DNA from: Seohaeicola saemankumensis | Lineage (GTDB): Bacteria > Pseudomonadota > Alphaproteobacteria > Rhodobacterales > Rhodobacteraceae | Assembly: GCF_020171285.1 (NCBI RefSeq) | Contig: NZ_JAIUZI010000001.1 | Coordinates: forward strand, 434,001 to 498,000 | Direction of reading: 5' to 3' | DNA length: 64,000 nt | Shown here: positions 33,889 to 43,093 of the stretch, piece after piece | Layout: every line of letters starts with the position of its first letter | Numbering within the stretch: the first letter of the stretch is position 1 | The notes under the pieces: generated by a model | Databases searched by the model: none | Told to the model about the DNA's origin: nothing | Seen by the model: only the letters and a program-made list of their open reading frames with translations | Translations under genes and position numbers: made by a program

Positions 33889-35502
33889 ATGACCAACCTT
33901 TCCAGACGACATTTCCTACAGGCCGGTGGTACGGTTCTGGGGGCTTCGGTACTGCCGTTTCTCAAGGCGCTACCGGCCAGTGCGGCATCCGGCGATGTGA
34001 TCGTTGCGGTGATGGGACAGACTATCAACAGTCTCGACATTCACCGCACCGGCACCAACCGGCCATCCTATCAGGTGGCGGTCAACGTCTATGACCGGTT
34101 GGTCAGCTTTGGGACCAAGACGACACCTGATGGCGGGTTGTCTTACGATTACTCGGTGATCGAACCGGAGGTCGCCGAAAGCTGGGAAATCACCGACAGC
34201 GAGATGATCTTCAAGTTGAAACCGGGCGGCAAGTTTCAGGACGGTTCGCCCATCACCGCGCAGGACGTGAAATGGTCCTTTGACCGGGCCGTGACACTGG
34301 GCGGGTTCCCGGCGGTGCAGATGAAGGCAGGATCGCTGGAAAGCCCCGATCAGTTCGAAGCGGTCGATGACATGACCTTCAAGATCAAGCTGATCCGCCC
34401 GTCCAAGCTGACGCTGCCCGATCTTGCGGTGCCGGTGCCGATGATCATCAATTCGAAGCTGGCGCTGCAACATGCCACAGACGATGACCCCTGGGCGACG
34501 GAGTACCTGCACAAGACACCGGCGGGGTCTGGCGCGTTCAAGGTGGCGCAGTGGAAGCCCGGCGAACAGCTGGTCTATGATCGCAACGACGATTACACCT
34601 CGGGTCCGGTACCTGCAGTCAAACGCGTGGTTCTGCGCGAGGTGCCCAGCCCGGCCACGCGCCGCGCGCTGCTGGAACGCGGTGACGTCAACCTGTCGTT
34701 CAACATGCCGAACAAGGATGCCAAGGAACTGTCGGGCATGGATGGCGTCACAATTCAGACAACGCCGATCGAGAATTCAATTTATTGCCTGAACCCGAAC
34801 CTTGCTTTCGAGCCGTTTCAGGACAAGCGCGTCCGTCAGGCGATTGCCTGGTCAGTGCCTTACAAGGAGCTGTTCGACACCGCAGCCTATGGCCGGGGTA
34901 AACCAATGTGGGGCGGTCCCAGCACCACGCCTGCCGACATCAGTTGGCCCCAGCCGTTTCCCTATTCCACCGATCTGGACAAGGCCAAGGACCTGCTGAA
35001 AGAGGCCGGATATGGCGGTGGCTTCGAGGTGCCGTTGTCGATCTCGCTGGGTCAAATTGACTGGATGGAGCCGGTGGCGCTGCTGGTGCAGGAGAACCTC
35101 GCCAAGGTCGGCATTACCGCAACCATCGACAAGGTGCCTGGCGCCAACTGGCGCACCGCCTCGCTGGTCGAAAAACGGTTGCCGCTGCATCTGGAGACCT
35201 TTGGCGGCTGGCTGAATTACCCGTGCTACTATTTCTTCTGGGCCTATCTTGAGGGGCATCTGTTCAATTCGTCGAACTACCGTAACGAAGAGATTGAGGC
35301 GCTGACGGCCGAGACCCTGCACATGGAGATCGACAACCCGGACTACGCGCCCAAGATTAAGCGGATGATCGAAATCGTCTGGGACGAGGTGCCGCGTATT
35401 GCCTTGTGGCAGCCAGCGCTGAACGTGGGCATGCACGAGGTCAAGGATTTCGAATACTGGTTCCATCGCCAGCTCGATATCCGCAGCCTGAAAGGGGCCT
35501 GA
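33889..35502 (+). CDS. Family 5 (dipeptide-type) ABC substrate-binding protein
   Basis: 537 residues. It begins with a twin-arginine signal (SRRHFLQAGGTVLGASVLPF) and an ASA cleavage site at about 33-35. The SBP_bac_5 fold follows: VAESWEITDSEMIFKLKPGG, FQDGSPITAQDVKWSFDRAV, then RVRQAIAWSVPYKELF. The family carries dipeptides, nickel, opines and other small solutes. First gene of a tight operon of five that ends in allophanate hydrolase, so the natural cargo could be a ureide rather than a peptide. Divergent from lysR. Confidence 0.9.
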   Translation: MTNLSRRHFLQAGGTVLGASVLPFLKALPASAASGDVIVAVMGQTINSLDIHRTGTNRPSYQVAVNVYDRLVSFGTKTTPDGGLSYDYSVIEPEVAESWEITDSEMIFKLKPGGKFQDGSPITAQDVKWSFDRAVTLGGFPAVQMKAGSLESPDQFEAVDDMTFKIKLIRPSKLTLPDLAVPVPMIINSKLALQHATDDDPWATEYLHKTPAGSGAFKVAQWKPGEQLVYDRNDDYTSGPVPAVKRVVLREVPSPATRRALLERGDVNLSFNMPNKDAKELSGMDGVTIQTTPIENSIYCLNPNLAFEPFQDKRVRQAIAWSVPYKELFDTAAYGRGKPMWGGPSTTPADISWPQPFPYSTDLDKAKDLLKEAGYGGGFEVPLSISLGQIDWMEPVALLVQENLAKVGITATIDKVPGANWRTASLVEKRLPLHLETFGGWLNYPCYYFFWAYLEGHLFNSSNYRNEEIEALTAETLHMEIDNPDYAPKIKRMIEIVWDEVPRIALWQPALNVGMHEVKDFEYWFHRQLDIRSLKGA

Positions 35503-35506
35503 GCAG

Positions 35507-36532
35507 GTGCCGGGTCGTCTTAAATCGACAGGTCTGCGCATCGCGCAGGCGCTGCCGGTGGTGGCGGGGGTCGTGATCGTCAGCTTTTTGCTGACCCGCG
35601 CCCTGCCGGGCGACCCGGCTGTCTTTTTTGCCGGTGCCGCCGCCGACGAGACCTCGATTGCGCAGATCCGCGAGGCAATGGGGTTGGACCGGCCACTGCC
35701 GGTCCAGTTTCTGGCCTATGTGGGCGATCTGTTTCGCGGCGATCTGGGGCAATCGGTGATGACCGGTCAAAGCGTTGCCAGCGATTTGGCACGGCGGCTG
35801 CCTGCCTCTCTGGAACTGACGTTGCTGGCGTTGATGATCTCCAGCGGGCTGGCGGTGCCGCTGGGAGTGATGGCGGCGCGCAACCCGGGGTCGTGGAAGG
35901 ACCACCTGTGCCGGGTGGTGGTAACGGCGGGCGTGTCATTGCCCACGTTCTTTACCGGGATACTATTGATATACGTCTTCTACTATCTGCTGTGGGTCGC
36001 CCCGGCACCGCTTGGGCGGCTTGATTTCATCTATCTCGAACCCGACGCGGTGACCGGCCTTTACCTGATCGACTCGGTCTTTGCCGGGGATTGGGAAACT
36101 TGGTTGGGCGCACTGAAACAACTGGTCCTGCCTGCGATGACGTTGGCGTTGTTCACCATGGCGCCGATTGCGCGGATGACACGAGCGGCGATGCTGCAGG
36201 CGCTGTCGTCAGACTACGTAAGGACCGCGCGGGCCGCCGGTTTGACCGACCGCAAGGTGATGTTCACCTACGCTCTGCGCAATGCGCTGCTGCCGGTGGT
36301 GACCACTCTGGGCATGGTGTTCTCCTTTACGCTGGGCGCCAACGTACTGGTAGAAAAGGTCTTTGCCTGGCCAGGTATCGGTTCTTACGCGGTCGAGGCG
36401 CTGGTCGCCTCGGACTATGCGGCCGTACAGGGGTTCGTGCTGTGCATGGCGCTGCTGTTCGTGGCGCTGAACTTGTTGATCGACATTTCCTATTCTCTGA
36501 TCGACCCCCGCATCGGGTTCGAGGCGCGCTGA
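35507..36532 (+). CDS. DppB-type ABC permease
   Basis: 341 residues with six membrane segments. Starts at a GTG 4 bp behind the binding-protein stop. The N-terminal membrane anchor carries FLLTRALPGDPA; the coupling EAA loop reads DYVRTARAAGLTDRKVMFTYALRNALLP, and the C-terminus ends with IDISYSLIDPRIGF, all standard for DppB/OppB. Works with the DppC-like permease and the fused ATPase encoded next. Confidence 0.92.
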   Translation: MPGRLKSTGLRIAQALPVVAGVVIVSFLLTRALPGDPAVFFAGAAADETSIAQIREAMGLDRPLPVQFLAYVGDLFRGDLGQSVMTGQSVASDLARRLPASLELTLLALMISSGLAVPLGVMAARNPGSWKDHLCRVVVTAGVSLPTFFTGILLIYVFYYLLWVAPAPLGRLDFIYLEPDAVTGLYLIDSVFAGDWETWLGALKQLVLPAMTLALFTMAPIARMTRAAMLQALSSDYVRTARAAGLTDRKVMFTYALRNALLPVVTTLGMVFSFTLGANVLVEKVFAWPGIGSYAVEALVASDYAAVQGFVLCMALLFVALNLLIDISYSLIDPRIGFEAR

Positions 36533-36535
36533 GGC

Positions 36536-37417
36536 ATGATGACCGACACCCTCAAGAAACCGGCCACGGCGCGTGGCGAAACCCTGGCGCATTTTGCTTA
36601 TGTGATGCGTGATAATCCAGTTACGCTAATGTCATTCGTGATGTTCGCCGCCTTTATCGCGATGGCAATCTTTGGTCCGTCGCTGGTGCCCTACGATCCG
36701 CTGACCAGCGATGCCGCCAATGCCCTGCAGCCGCCGTCCGCCGCGCATTGGTTCGGCACGGACAGTCTTGGCCGGGATGTGTTCAGCCGGGTGATCGTAG
36801 CAACCCGGCTCGACCTGACGATATCCGTTGCCGCCGTGGCGCTGTCTTTTGTCGCGGGCTCTCTCTTGGGGGCGGTGGCGGGATACTGGGGCGGCTGGAT
36901 CGACGCGGTTTTGAACCGGGTTCTGGACACCATCATGGCGTTCCCGCTTTTCGTACTGGCCATGGGCATCGTCGCGGCGCTTGGCAACACCGTCGAAAAC
37001 ATCGTCTATGCCACCGCCATCATCAATACGCCGTTCTACGCCCGCCTTGTTCGGGCGGAGGTTAACATTCGTCGTGACGCGGGCTTTGTCCTGGCGGCAA
37101 AATTGTCGGGTGACGGCGATGTCAAGGTTCTGACACGCCACATCTTTCCCAATGCGCTGCCACCGATGATGGTTCAGGTGTCGCTCAACCTGGGCTGGGC
37201 TATCCTGAATGCTGCTGGCCTGTCGTTCATCGGGCTGGGCGTGCGCCCGCCGACCCCCGAATGGGGGATCATGGTGGCCGAGGGCGCGAATTTCATCGTT
37301 TCGGGCGAATGGTGGCTGGCGGTGTTTCCCGGTCTCTGGCTGATGCTGGCGGTCTTTACCTTCAATCTGATGGGGGACGGTCTGCGTGACCTGGTCGATC
37401 CCCGGCGACGGAGTTAG
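36536..37417 (+). CDS. DppC-type ABC permease
   Basis: 293 residues. The N-terminal membrane helix, the periplasmic motif HWFGTDSLGRDVFSRVI and the EAA loop (RDAGFVLAAKLSGDGDVKVLTRHIFPN) are typical of DppC/OppC. C-terminus ends NLMGDGLRDLVDPR. Starts 4 bp behind the DppB-like gene; the Met-Met at the start leaves two equivalent start codons. Partner of the upstream permease. Confidence 0.92.
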   Translation: MMTDTLKKPATARGETLAHFAYVMRDNPVTLMSFVMFAAFIAMAIFGPSLVPYDPLTSDAANALQPPSAAHWFGTDSLGRDVFSRVIVATRLDLTISVAAVALSFVAGSLLGAVAGYWGGWIDAVLNRVLDTIMAFPLFVLAMGIVAALGNTVENIVYATAIINTPFYARLVRAEVNIRRDAGFVLAAKLSGDGDVKVLTRHIFPNALPPMMVQVSLNLGWAILNAAGLSFIGLGVRPPTPEWGIMVAEGANFIVSGEWWLAVFPGLWLMLAVFTFNLMGDGLRDLVDPRRRS

Positions 37418-37421
37418 GGCG

Positions 37422-39083
37422 ATGCTGGATCTGTCAAACCTCCGCGTGACCTTCACCACCCGCAAGGGGCCGGTCGCCGCGGTGCGCGATGTGAGCCTGC
37501 ACGTGGCCAAGGGCGAGGCGCTGGGCATCGTCGGTGAAAGCGGCTCGGGCAAATCGGTGACCTGCTATGCGCTGATGCGCATCCTGGACCGGGGCGGGCG
37601 CATCACCGCAGGCGGCGTCAGCTATAGCGGTATTGACCTTTGCGCGGCATCGGATCGTGACATGCAAGACATCCGGGGCCGCGAGATCTCGATGATCTTT
37701 CAGAATCCGCGCGCGGCGCTGAACCCGATCCGCACCGTTGGCGCCCAGATCGAGGACGTGTTGCGCCGTCATGCGCAGGCGACTCGGCAGGATGCCCGCG
37801 AAAAGGCGATCGAAGCGTTGAAGATGGTCCGGATCAAGGATGCCGAGGCCCGGTACCACGCCTATCCTTTCGAACTGTCTGGTGGTATGTGCCAGCGGGT
37901 GGTGATCGCCATCGCGCTGGCCTGCAACCCACGCCTGTTGATCGCGGATGAACCGACAACAGGGCTGGACATCACCACCCAGAAAACCGTGATGGATCTG
38001 ATCCGTGACCTGTCCGTCGAACGCGGCATGAGCTCGGTCCTGATCACTCACGATCTGGGGTTGGCTGCAGAATACTGCGACCGGATCGTGGTGATGAAGG
38101 ATGGCGAACTGGTGGAAGAAGGCGCGCCCGGGCAGTTGTTCTCGGCCGCCCGCCACCCCTATACCCGCAGGCTGATTGCGGCGACCCCACGGCAAGGGGC
38201 GACCATCCGCGACCTGCTGCCGGTCGAGGCGCGCGGGCCGTTGCGCAAGACCGACACTGAGGGCGCGCCGCTGGTGCAGGTGCGTGACCTGGTCAAAACC
38301 TATGAAGGCAAATCGGGACCGGTTCGCGCGGTCGATGGCATCTCTTTTGATATTCCCAAGGGGGCGAGCCTCGCACTGGTCGGCGAAAGCGGCTGTGGCA
38401 AATCGACGACCTCGTCGATGCTGACGCGGCTACTGGATCCGACATCAGGACGGATCCTGTTCGAAGGTGATGATCTGGGCGCCATCCCGGCCCGCGATTT
38501 TGCCAGAAACCCCCGGCGCCGCGATATCCAGATGGTGTTTCAGGACGCCACCGACAGCCTCAATCCGCGCCACACAGCGGCGCAGAGCATTGCCGCGCCG
38601 CTGAGCGGTATCCTGCGGATATCGCGTGCCGAGGTACGCAAGCGGGTCGATGAACTGGCCGAACAGGTCGGCCTGCCACACAGCCTCTTGCATCGTTTTC
38701 CACATCAGCTGTCGGGCGGTCAGAAGGCCCGAGTCGGCATCGCGCGGGCGATCGCCGTGCAGCCCAAACTGCTGATTCTCGACGAACCGACGGCAGCGCT
38801 GGATGTGTCGATCCAGGCGGTGGTGTTGAACCTGCTGGCCGACCTGCGTGCCGAACTGGGGATGACCTACCTGTTCGTTTCACATGATCTGCAGGTGGTG
38901 CGCATGCTTTGCGACCATGTGCTGGTGATGCAGGGCGGGAAGATCGTCGAAGAGGGCAGCTGCGAGGCGGTGATGACCACACCGACACACCCGATGACGC
39001 AGGCCTTGTTGGCCGCCACGCCACGCCTGCCCGAGACGGCCTTTCAAGACACGACGATGAATACCCAAGGAGTTGCCCAGTGA
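37422..39083 (+). CDS. Fused DppD-DppF-type ABC ATPase
   Basis: 553 residues carrying two complete nucleotide-binding domains in one chain, where E. coli has DppD and DppF separately. Domain 1 (about 1-255): VGESGSGKS, ELSGGMCQRVVIA, LLIADEPTTGLD. Domain 2 (about 275-545): VGESGCGKST, QLSGGQKARVGIA, LLILDEPTAALD. Each has a C-terminal oligopeptide-transporter tail (HPYTRRLIA and HPMTQALLA). Both Walker B motifs keep the catalytic Glu. Start at 37422 follows the dppC-like stop by 4 bp; atzF overlaps the 3' end by 4 bp. Confidence 0.92.
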   Translation: MLDLSNLRVTFTTRKGPVAAVRDVSLHVAKGEALGIVGESGSGKSVTCYALMRILDRGGRITAGGVSYSGIDLCAASDRDMQDIRGREISMIFQNPRAALNPIRTVGAQIEDVLRRHAQATRQDAREKAIEALKMVRIKDAEARYHAYPFELSGGMCQRVVIAIALACNPRLLIADEPTTGLDITTQKTVMDLIRDLSVERGMSSVLITHDLGLAAEYCDRIVVMKDGELVEEGAPGQLFSAARHPYTRRLIAATPRQGATIRDLLPVEARGPLRKTDTEGAPLVQVRDLVKTYEGKSGPVRAVDGISFDIPKGASLALVGESGCGKSTTSSMLTRLLDPTSGRILFEGDDLGAIPARDFARNPRRRDIQMVFQDATDSLNPRHTAAQSIAAPLSGILRISRAEVRKRVDELAEQVGLPHSLLHRFPHQLSGGQKARVGIARAIAVQPKLLILDEPTAALDVSIQAVVLNLLADLRAELGMTYLFVSHDLQVVRMLCDHVLVMQGGKIVEEGSCEAVMTTPTHPMTQALLAATPRLPETAFQDTTMNTQGVAQ

Positions 39084-40873
39084 CAGCCATCCCTTTGACG
39101 ATCCCCAGTCTGCGTTCCGCCTATGCTGCGGGAGTATCCGCATCCCACGTGGTCGATCAGGTTTTTGCCCGGATCGAAGAGGTCGACGACCCGAACATCT
39201 TCTTGTGCCTTTTTGACAAAACCGACGTTCTGGCAGCGGCCGATGCCTTGGGGGCCTATGATCCCGAGAAACCACTTTGGGGCGTGCCCTTTGCCATCAA
39301 GGACAATATCGATGCCGCAGGTTACCCGACAACGGCGGCCTGTCCGGCCTTTGCCTACGACGCGGCAGAGGATGCGTTTGTCGTCAAACAGTTGAAGGCG
39401 GCCGGGGCGCTGCTGATCGGCAAGACCAATCTCGATCAATTCGCGACGGGGCTGGTCGGTGTTCGCACGCCATACGGCGCGCCGCTGAACTCAATCGATC
39501 CGGACATCGTTCCAGGCGGGTCTTCGGGAGGTTCGGGGGTAGCAGTAGGGCATGGCATCGTCACTTTTGCGCTGGGGACGGACACCGCCGGGTCAGGTCG
39601 GGTTCCCGCAGCATTGAATAACATCGTTGGGTTGAAACCAACGCTTGGCAGCCTCTCGGCCAGCGGCCTGGTGCCTGCCTGCAGGACGCTGGACACGATC
39701 TCGGTCTTTGCGCTGACGGTCGAGGACGCTTATGCCGCCTTTCAATGCGCTGCCGGCTATGACGCGGTCGATAGCTTTTCAAAGTCGGTGCCGACCCCGG
39801 CGCTGACAGCCTGGCCCGGGGCGGCGGTGTTGGGTATTCCTGATGCTGACAGTATCAAGTTTTTTGGCGACAAGGTTCAGGCCCAATCGTTTTCCAACAC
39901 TGTCGAGACGTTGCGCGCCTCCGGCGCGACCATCCGCGAGATAGATTTCAAACCATTCTACGCGGTGGCCGAGATGCTCTATTACGGTGCGTGGGTCGCC
40001 GAGCGTTATGCGGTCATTGAGGAACTGCTGACCCGCGATCCAGAGGTCGTCTTTCCGGTGACCCGCGAAATCATTGCCAAGGGTGGAGAACTGAGCGCGG
40101 CGGATGCGTTTCGCGGCATTTACCGGCTTCATGATCTGATCCGCGAGGCGGAACCGTTGCTTGAAGAGGTCGACATGCTGTGCGTGCCGACGATCCCAAC
40201 GTTCTATTCCGTGGCCGATCTGCAGGCCGACCCGATCACTCCCAACAATAATTTCGGTACCTATACCAATTTCGTGAACCTGATGGGCATGTGCGGGATC
40301 GCCGTGCCTGCACCGTCACGCGGGGATGGCCGTCCGGGGGGCGTGACCTTTCTGGCGCCCGCCGGAGAGGACGCAAAGGTTGCGGCGATTGCGACTGTAG
40401 TGGAAGCTGCCGGAACGCGGACTCTAGGGGCGACGGGTTGGGACTTTGTCGCCCCCGATCTTCCAGAACCTGAAGTCGGGGCGGACCGTATCGAGATCGC
40501 GGTATGCGGCGCGCATCTGAGCGGGCTGCCATCGAACGGAGACCTGACCAGCCGGGGTGGCACTCTGATTCGGACGGGACGGACCACGTCAGATTATGCG
40601 TTTTATGCGCTGCCCTCTGATGGTGTGGCCAAGCCCGGGCTGGTACGGATTGCCGATGGAACTGGCGTACAGGTGTCCGTCGAGGTCTGGAGCCTGCCTT
40701 TGGAACAGTTCGGATCGTTCATGAAAACGATTCCCGCACCGCTTGGCATTGGGACGCTGCGCTTGTCGGACGGTAGCAACGTTCAGGGTTTTTTGTGTGA
40801 AGCGGTCGCAACACACGACGCGCGCGACATCTCTGATCTGGCGGACTGGAGAGCTTTCGTTGCGCAGACCTGA
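39080..40873 (+). CDS. atzF: Allophanate hydrolase
   Basis: 597 residues: an amidase-signature domain (about 1-450) and a C-terminal domain (about 470-597) of the kind present in AtzF and urea amidolyase. The amidase triad is Lys74 (FAIKDNIDAAG), Ser148 (GGSSGGSG) and Ser172 (DTAGSGRVPAAL), with the same 74- and 24-residue spacings I recall for Lys91/Ser165/Ser189 in Pseudomonas AtzF. The enzyme turns allophanate into ammonia and CO2. The start is a GTG at 39080, inside the stop region of the ATPase gene. Supplies the step after BiuH, which is encoded in the divergent operon. Confidence 0.9.
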   Translation: MTAIPLTIPSLRSAYAAGVSASHVVDQVFARIEEVDDPNIFLCLFDKTDVLAAADALGAYDPEKPLWGVPFAIKDNIDAAGYPTTAACPAFAYDAAEDAFVVKQLKAAGALLIGKTNLDQFATGLVGVRTPYGAPLNSIDPDIVPGGSSGGSGVAVGHGIVTFALGTDTAGSGRVPAALNNIVGLKPTLGSLSASGLVPACRTLDTISVFALTVEDAYAAFQCAAGYDAVDSFSKSVPTPALTAWPGAAVLGIPDADSIKFFGDKVQAQSFSNTVETLRASGATIREIDFKPFYAVAEMLYYGAWVAERYAVIEELLTRDPEVVFPVTREIIAKGGELSAADAFRGIYRLHDLIREAEPLLEEVDMLCVPTIPTFYSVADLQADPITPNNNFGTYTNFVNLMGMCGIAVPAPSRGDGRPGGVTFLAPAGEDAKVAAIATVVEAAGTRTLGATGWDFVAPDLPEPEVGADRIEIAVCGAHLSGLPSNGDLTSRGGTLIRTGRTTSDYAFYALPSDGVAKPGLVRIADGTGVQVSVEVWSLPLEQFGSFMKTIPAPLGIGTLRLSDGSNVQGFLCEAVATHDARDISDLADWRAFVAQT

Positions 40874-41062
40874 TCGGGTTCAATTTATTTATCTTGCTGG
40901 CCCGAAATTTTCCTGTTGCGGCACCATTTGCCACGGACGGCCGTGACAGGTTTCGGGGCGCTCGGGGCAGACTCAAGGCACGCTTGGGGCCGCCAATCAC
41001 AATGACAGGATTCGCACGAAACGATCCAGTGCGCTATCATGCTGAAATATAGTGAAAAGAAG

Positions 41063-41137
41063 TGGCAGCCCGTAGGGGAATCGAACCCCTCTTTCCAGGT
41101 TGAAAACCTGGCGTCCTAACCGATAGACGAACGGGCC
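41063..41137 (-). tRNA. tRNA-Glu (TTC)
   Basis: 75 nt. Read on the minus strand it starts GGCCCGTTCGTCTATCGG, with the D-loop GGTTAGGA, an anticodon stem-loop CCAGG-TTTTCAA-CCTGG with anticodon TTC, the T-arm AGGGG-TTCGATT-CCCCT, and the acceptor 3' strand ending G-CCA (CCA encoded). The first pair is G-U. Placed alone between atzF and recJ; upstream DNA (40874-41062) shows no gene. Confidence 0.97.
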
Positions 41138-41230
41138 ACTCTGTCGGTGAGCGGTTCAATAGATAGTCCGGCCCCGGGGCGCAAGCCAAAAAAACACTTC
41201 CGGCAACAGAAAATCACTTGGTGCCCCGTG

Positions 41231-42979
41231 TTAGCTGGCCTTGGCCGGGGCTGCGTCCTCTAACCGCAGCTGGACGGTCTTTCTTCCGTTCCAGGTGTTT
41301 ATGTCCAGCCGGCCTGCGACGTGGAAACGTGCGCCACCGTGCGCGCTCAGCGCAGGTCCAAGCGCCGTGTCAAAAGCTCCGAAGCTGATGGCGTCAATGC
41401 CTCCGCCCATGCCGTCAGACAGCGTGACCTTGAGATGCGATTCGCCGACGCGGCGGGCGTGGCGGATCAGCAGGTCTGGCATGGCAAAGCGCGGGGCAGG
41501 GGCGCCTGCGCCGTAGGGACCGGCCTCTTCCAACTGTTCCACCAGTTCAATCTGCGCGGCGCCGGGCATCAGCAGCCCGTCCAGACGCAGGTCGGCGGGA
41601 CCACCCTGTCCAGCACCCTGGCGGGCCAGCAATTCAGACAGGCGGGTCATCGCCGGAACCAACTGGGCGCGGCTCAGACTCAGGCCGGCGGCCATCTTGT
41701 GACCGCCACCTTTTTGCAGCAGGCCCTCGGTGGCCAGCCGGTGGATCGCGGCGCCCAGATCGACGCCGGATACGGATCGGCCCGATCCCTTGCCATCGTC
41801 CCCGTCGAAACCGATGACGACGGCGGGGCGGTTGGCGGCCTCCTTGAGGCGGGCGGCGACGATTCCGACCACGCCGGGGTGCCACCCGTCGCCGGCAGCC
41901 CAGACCAGCGGTGCGTCCAGCCCGCGTTCTTCGGCCTGGGAGAGGGCAGCGGCGCGCACGGCATTTTCGATTTCTCGGCGCTCGGAATTAAGCTGGTCCA
42001 GCCGCTCGGCGATGGCCTGTGCCTCGCTGGCCGAAGTCGTGGACAGCAACCGCGCGCCCAGATCGGCCTGCCCGATCCGCCCGCCGGCGTTCACCCTGGG
42101 CCCCAGCATGAAGCCAAGGTGATAGCTGCTGGGCGTTGCATCCAGACGCGCGACATCGGACAGCGCCACCAGTCCGGGCCGCTCCCGCCGGGACATGACC
42201 CGCAGACCCTGACGGACCAGAGCCCGGTTCACCCCGATCAGCGGGGCCACGTCGGCCACGGTGGCCAGTGCCACGAGGTCGAGCATCGCCATCAGGTCCG
42301 GTCCGTTCTGCCCATCAGTGCGCAGCTGGCGCCCCAGTTCGACCAGCAGGAGGAACACGACACCTGCCGCACAAAGATGCCCGAGATCACCGCTTTCGTC
42401 CTGGCGGTTGGGGTTAACCACGGCAACCGCGGGCGGCAGCGTTTCTCCGCCCAGATGGTGATCGAGAACGATCACATCAGCGCCTTTGGCTGCTGCAATC
42501 GGTTCGTGCGACAGGGTCCCGCAATCGACGCAGATGATCAGGTCATGTGTTTGGGCGAGATGCGCCATGGCCGGAACATTGGGCCCGTAGCCCTCGTCGA
42601 TACGGTCTGGCACATAAAGCGTTGCCTCGCGCCCCATTTGCCGCATCCAGGCCAGTACCAGGGCAGCGGAGCTGCCGCCATCGACGTCGTAATCGGCAAA
42701 AACCGCAATCTTTTCCCGCTTGCGCAGAGCCGACAGCACCCGTTCGGCGGCGCGCTGCATATCCTTGAGTTCGTGCGGATCAGGAAGCAGGTCCTTCAGC
42801 GTCGGGGCCAGAAAGCTCGCGGCATCCTGCGCGCTCACCCCGCGCCGCGCCAGCACCTGGCACAGAGATTTCGGCAGCCCGGTGTCCTGTGACAACGCCT
42901 CGGCGGCGCGATCTGTTTCCACCGAAGGGCCGACCCAGCGCCGGCCTGTCAGTGACTGATCAACCCCAAGAAAAGCCAT
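41231..42979 (-). CDS. recJ: Single-stranded-DNA exonuclease RecJ
   Basis: 582-residue 5'-3' ssDNA exonuclease used in recombination and mismatch repair. DHH-superfamily motifs: DYDVDG at 96-101 (motif I), VDCGT at 151-155, LDHHLGG with DHH at 173-175, then the DHHA1 region with GGGHKMAAGLS. The C-terminal OB-like domain is present. Length is normal. Ends 93 bp from the tRNA gene. Downstream of glpX on the same strand with a 114-bp gap. Confidence 0.95.
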   Translation of the reverse strand: MAFLGVDQSLTGRRWVGPSVETDRAAEALSQDTGLPKSLCQVLARRGVSAQDAASFLAPTLKDLLPDPHELKDMQRAAERVLSALRKREKIAVFADYDVDGGSSAALVLAWMRQMGREATLYVPDRIDEGYGPNVPAMAHLAQTHDLIICVDCGTLSHEPIAAAKGADVIVLDHHLGGETLPPAVAVVNPNRQDESGDLGHLCAAGVVFLLLVELGRQLRTDGQNGPDLMAMLDLVALATVADVAPLIGVNRALVRQGLRVMSRRERPGLVALSDVARLDATPSSYHLGFMLGPRVNAGGRIGQADLGARLLSTTSASEAQAIAERLDQLNSERREIENAVRAAALSQAEERGLDAPLVWAAGDGWHPGVVGIVAARLKEAANRPAVVIGFDGDDGKGSGRSVSGVDLGAAIHRLATEGLLQKGGGHKMAAGLSLSRAQLVPAMTRLSELLARQGAGQGGPADLRLDGLLMPGAAQIELVEQLEEAGPYGAGAPAPRFAMPDLLIRHARRVGESHLKVTLSDGMGGGIDAISFGAFDTALGPALSAHGGARFHVAGRLDINTWNGRKTVQLRLEDAAPAKAS

Positions 42980-43093
42980 CTCTAGACCCTCGCATGTAAA
43001 AACCGGACCCGTTCAGGCCCGGCCTTTCCCGTTGTCAGATTACTCTCCGCAGAAAGCTGAGGCCAGTGGCACAAGAGCACCACGGAAGGGTGA

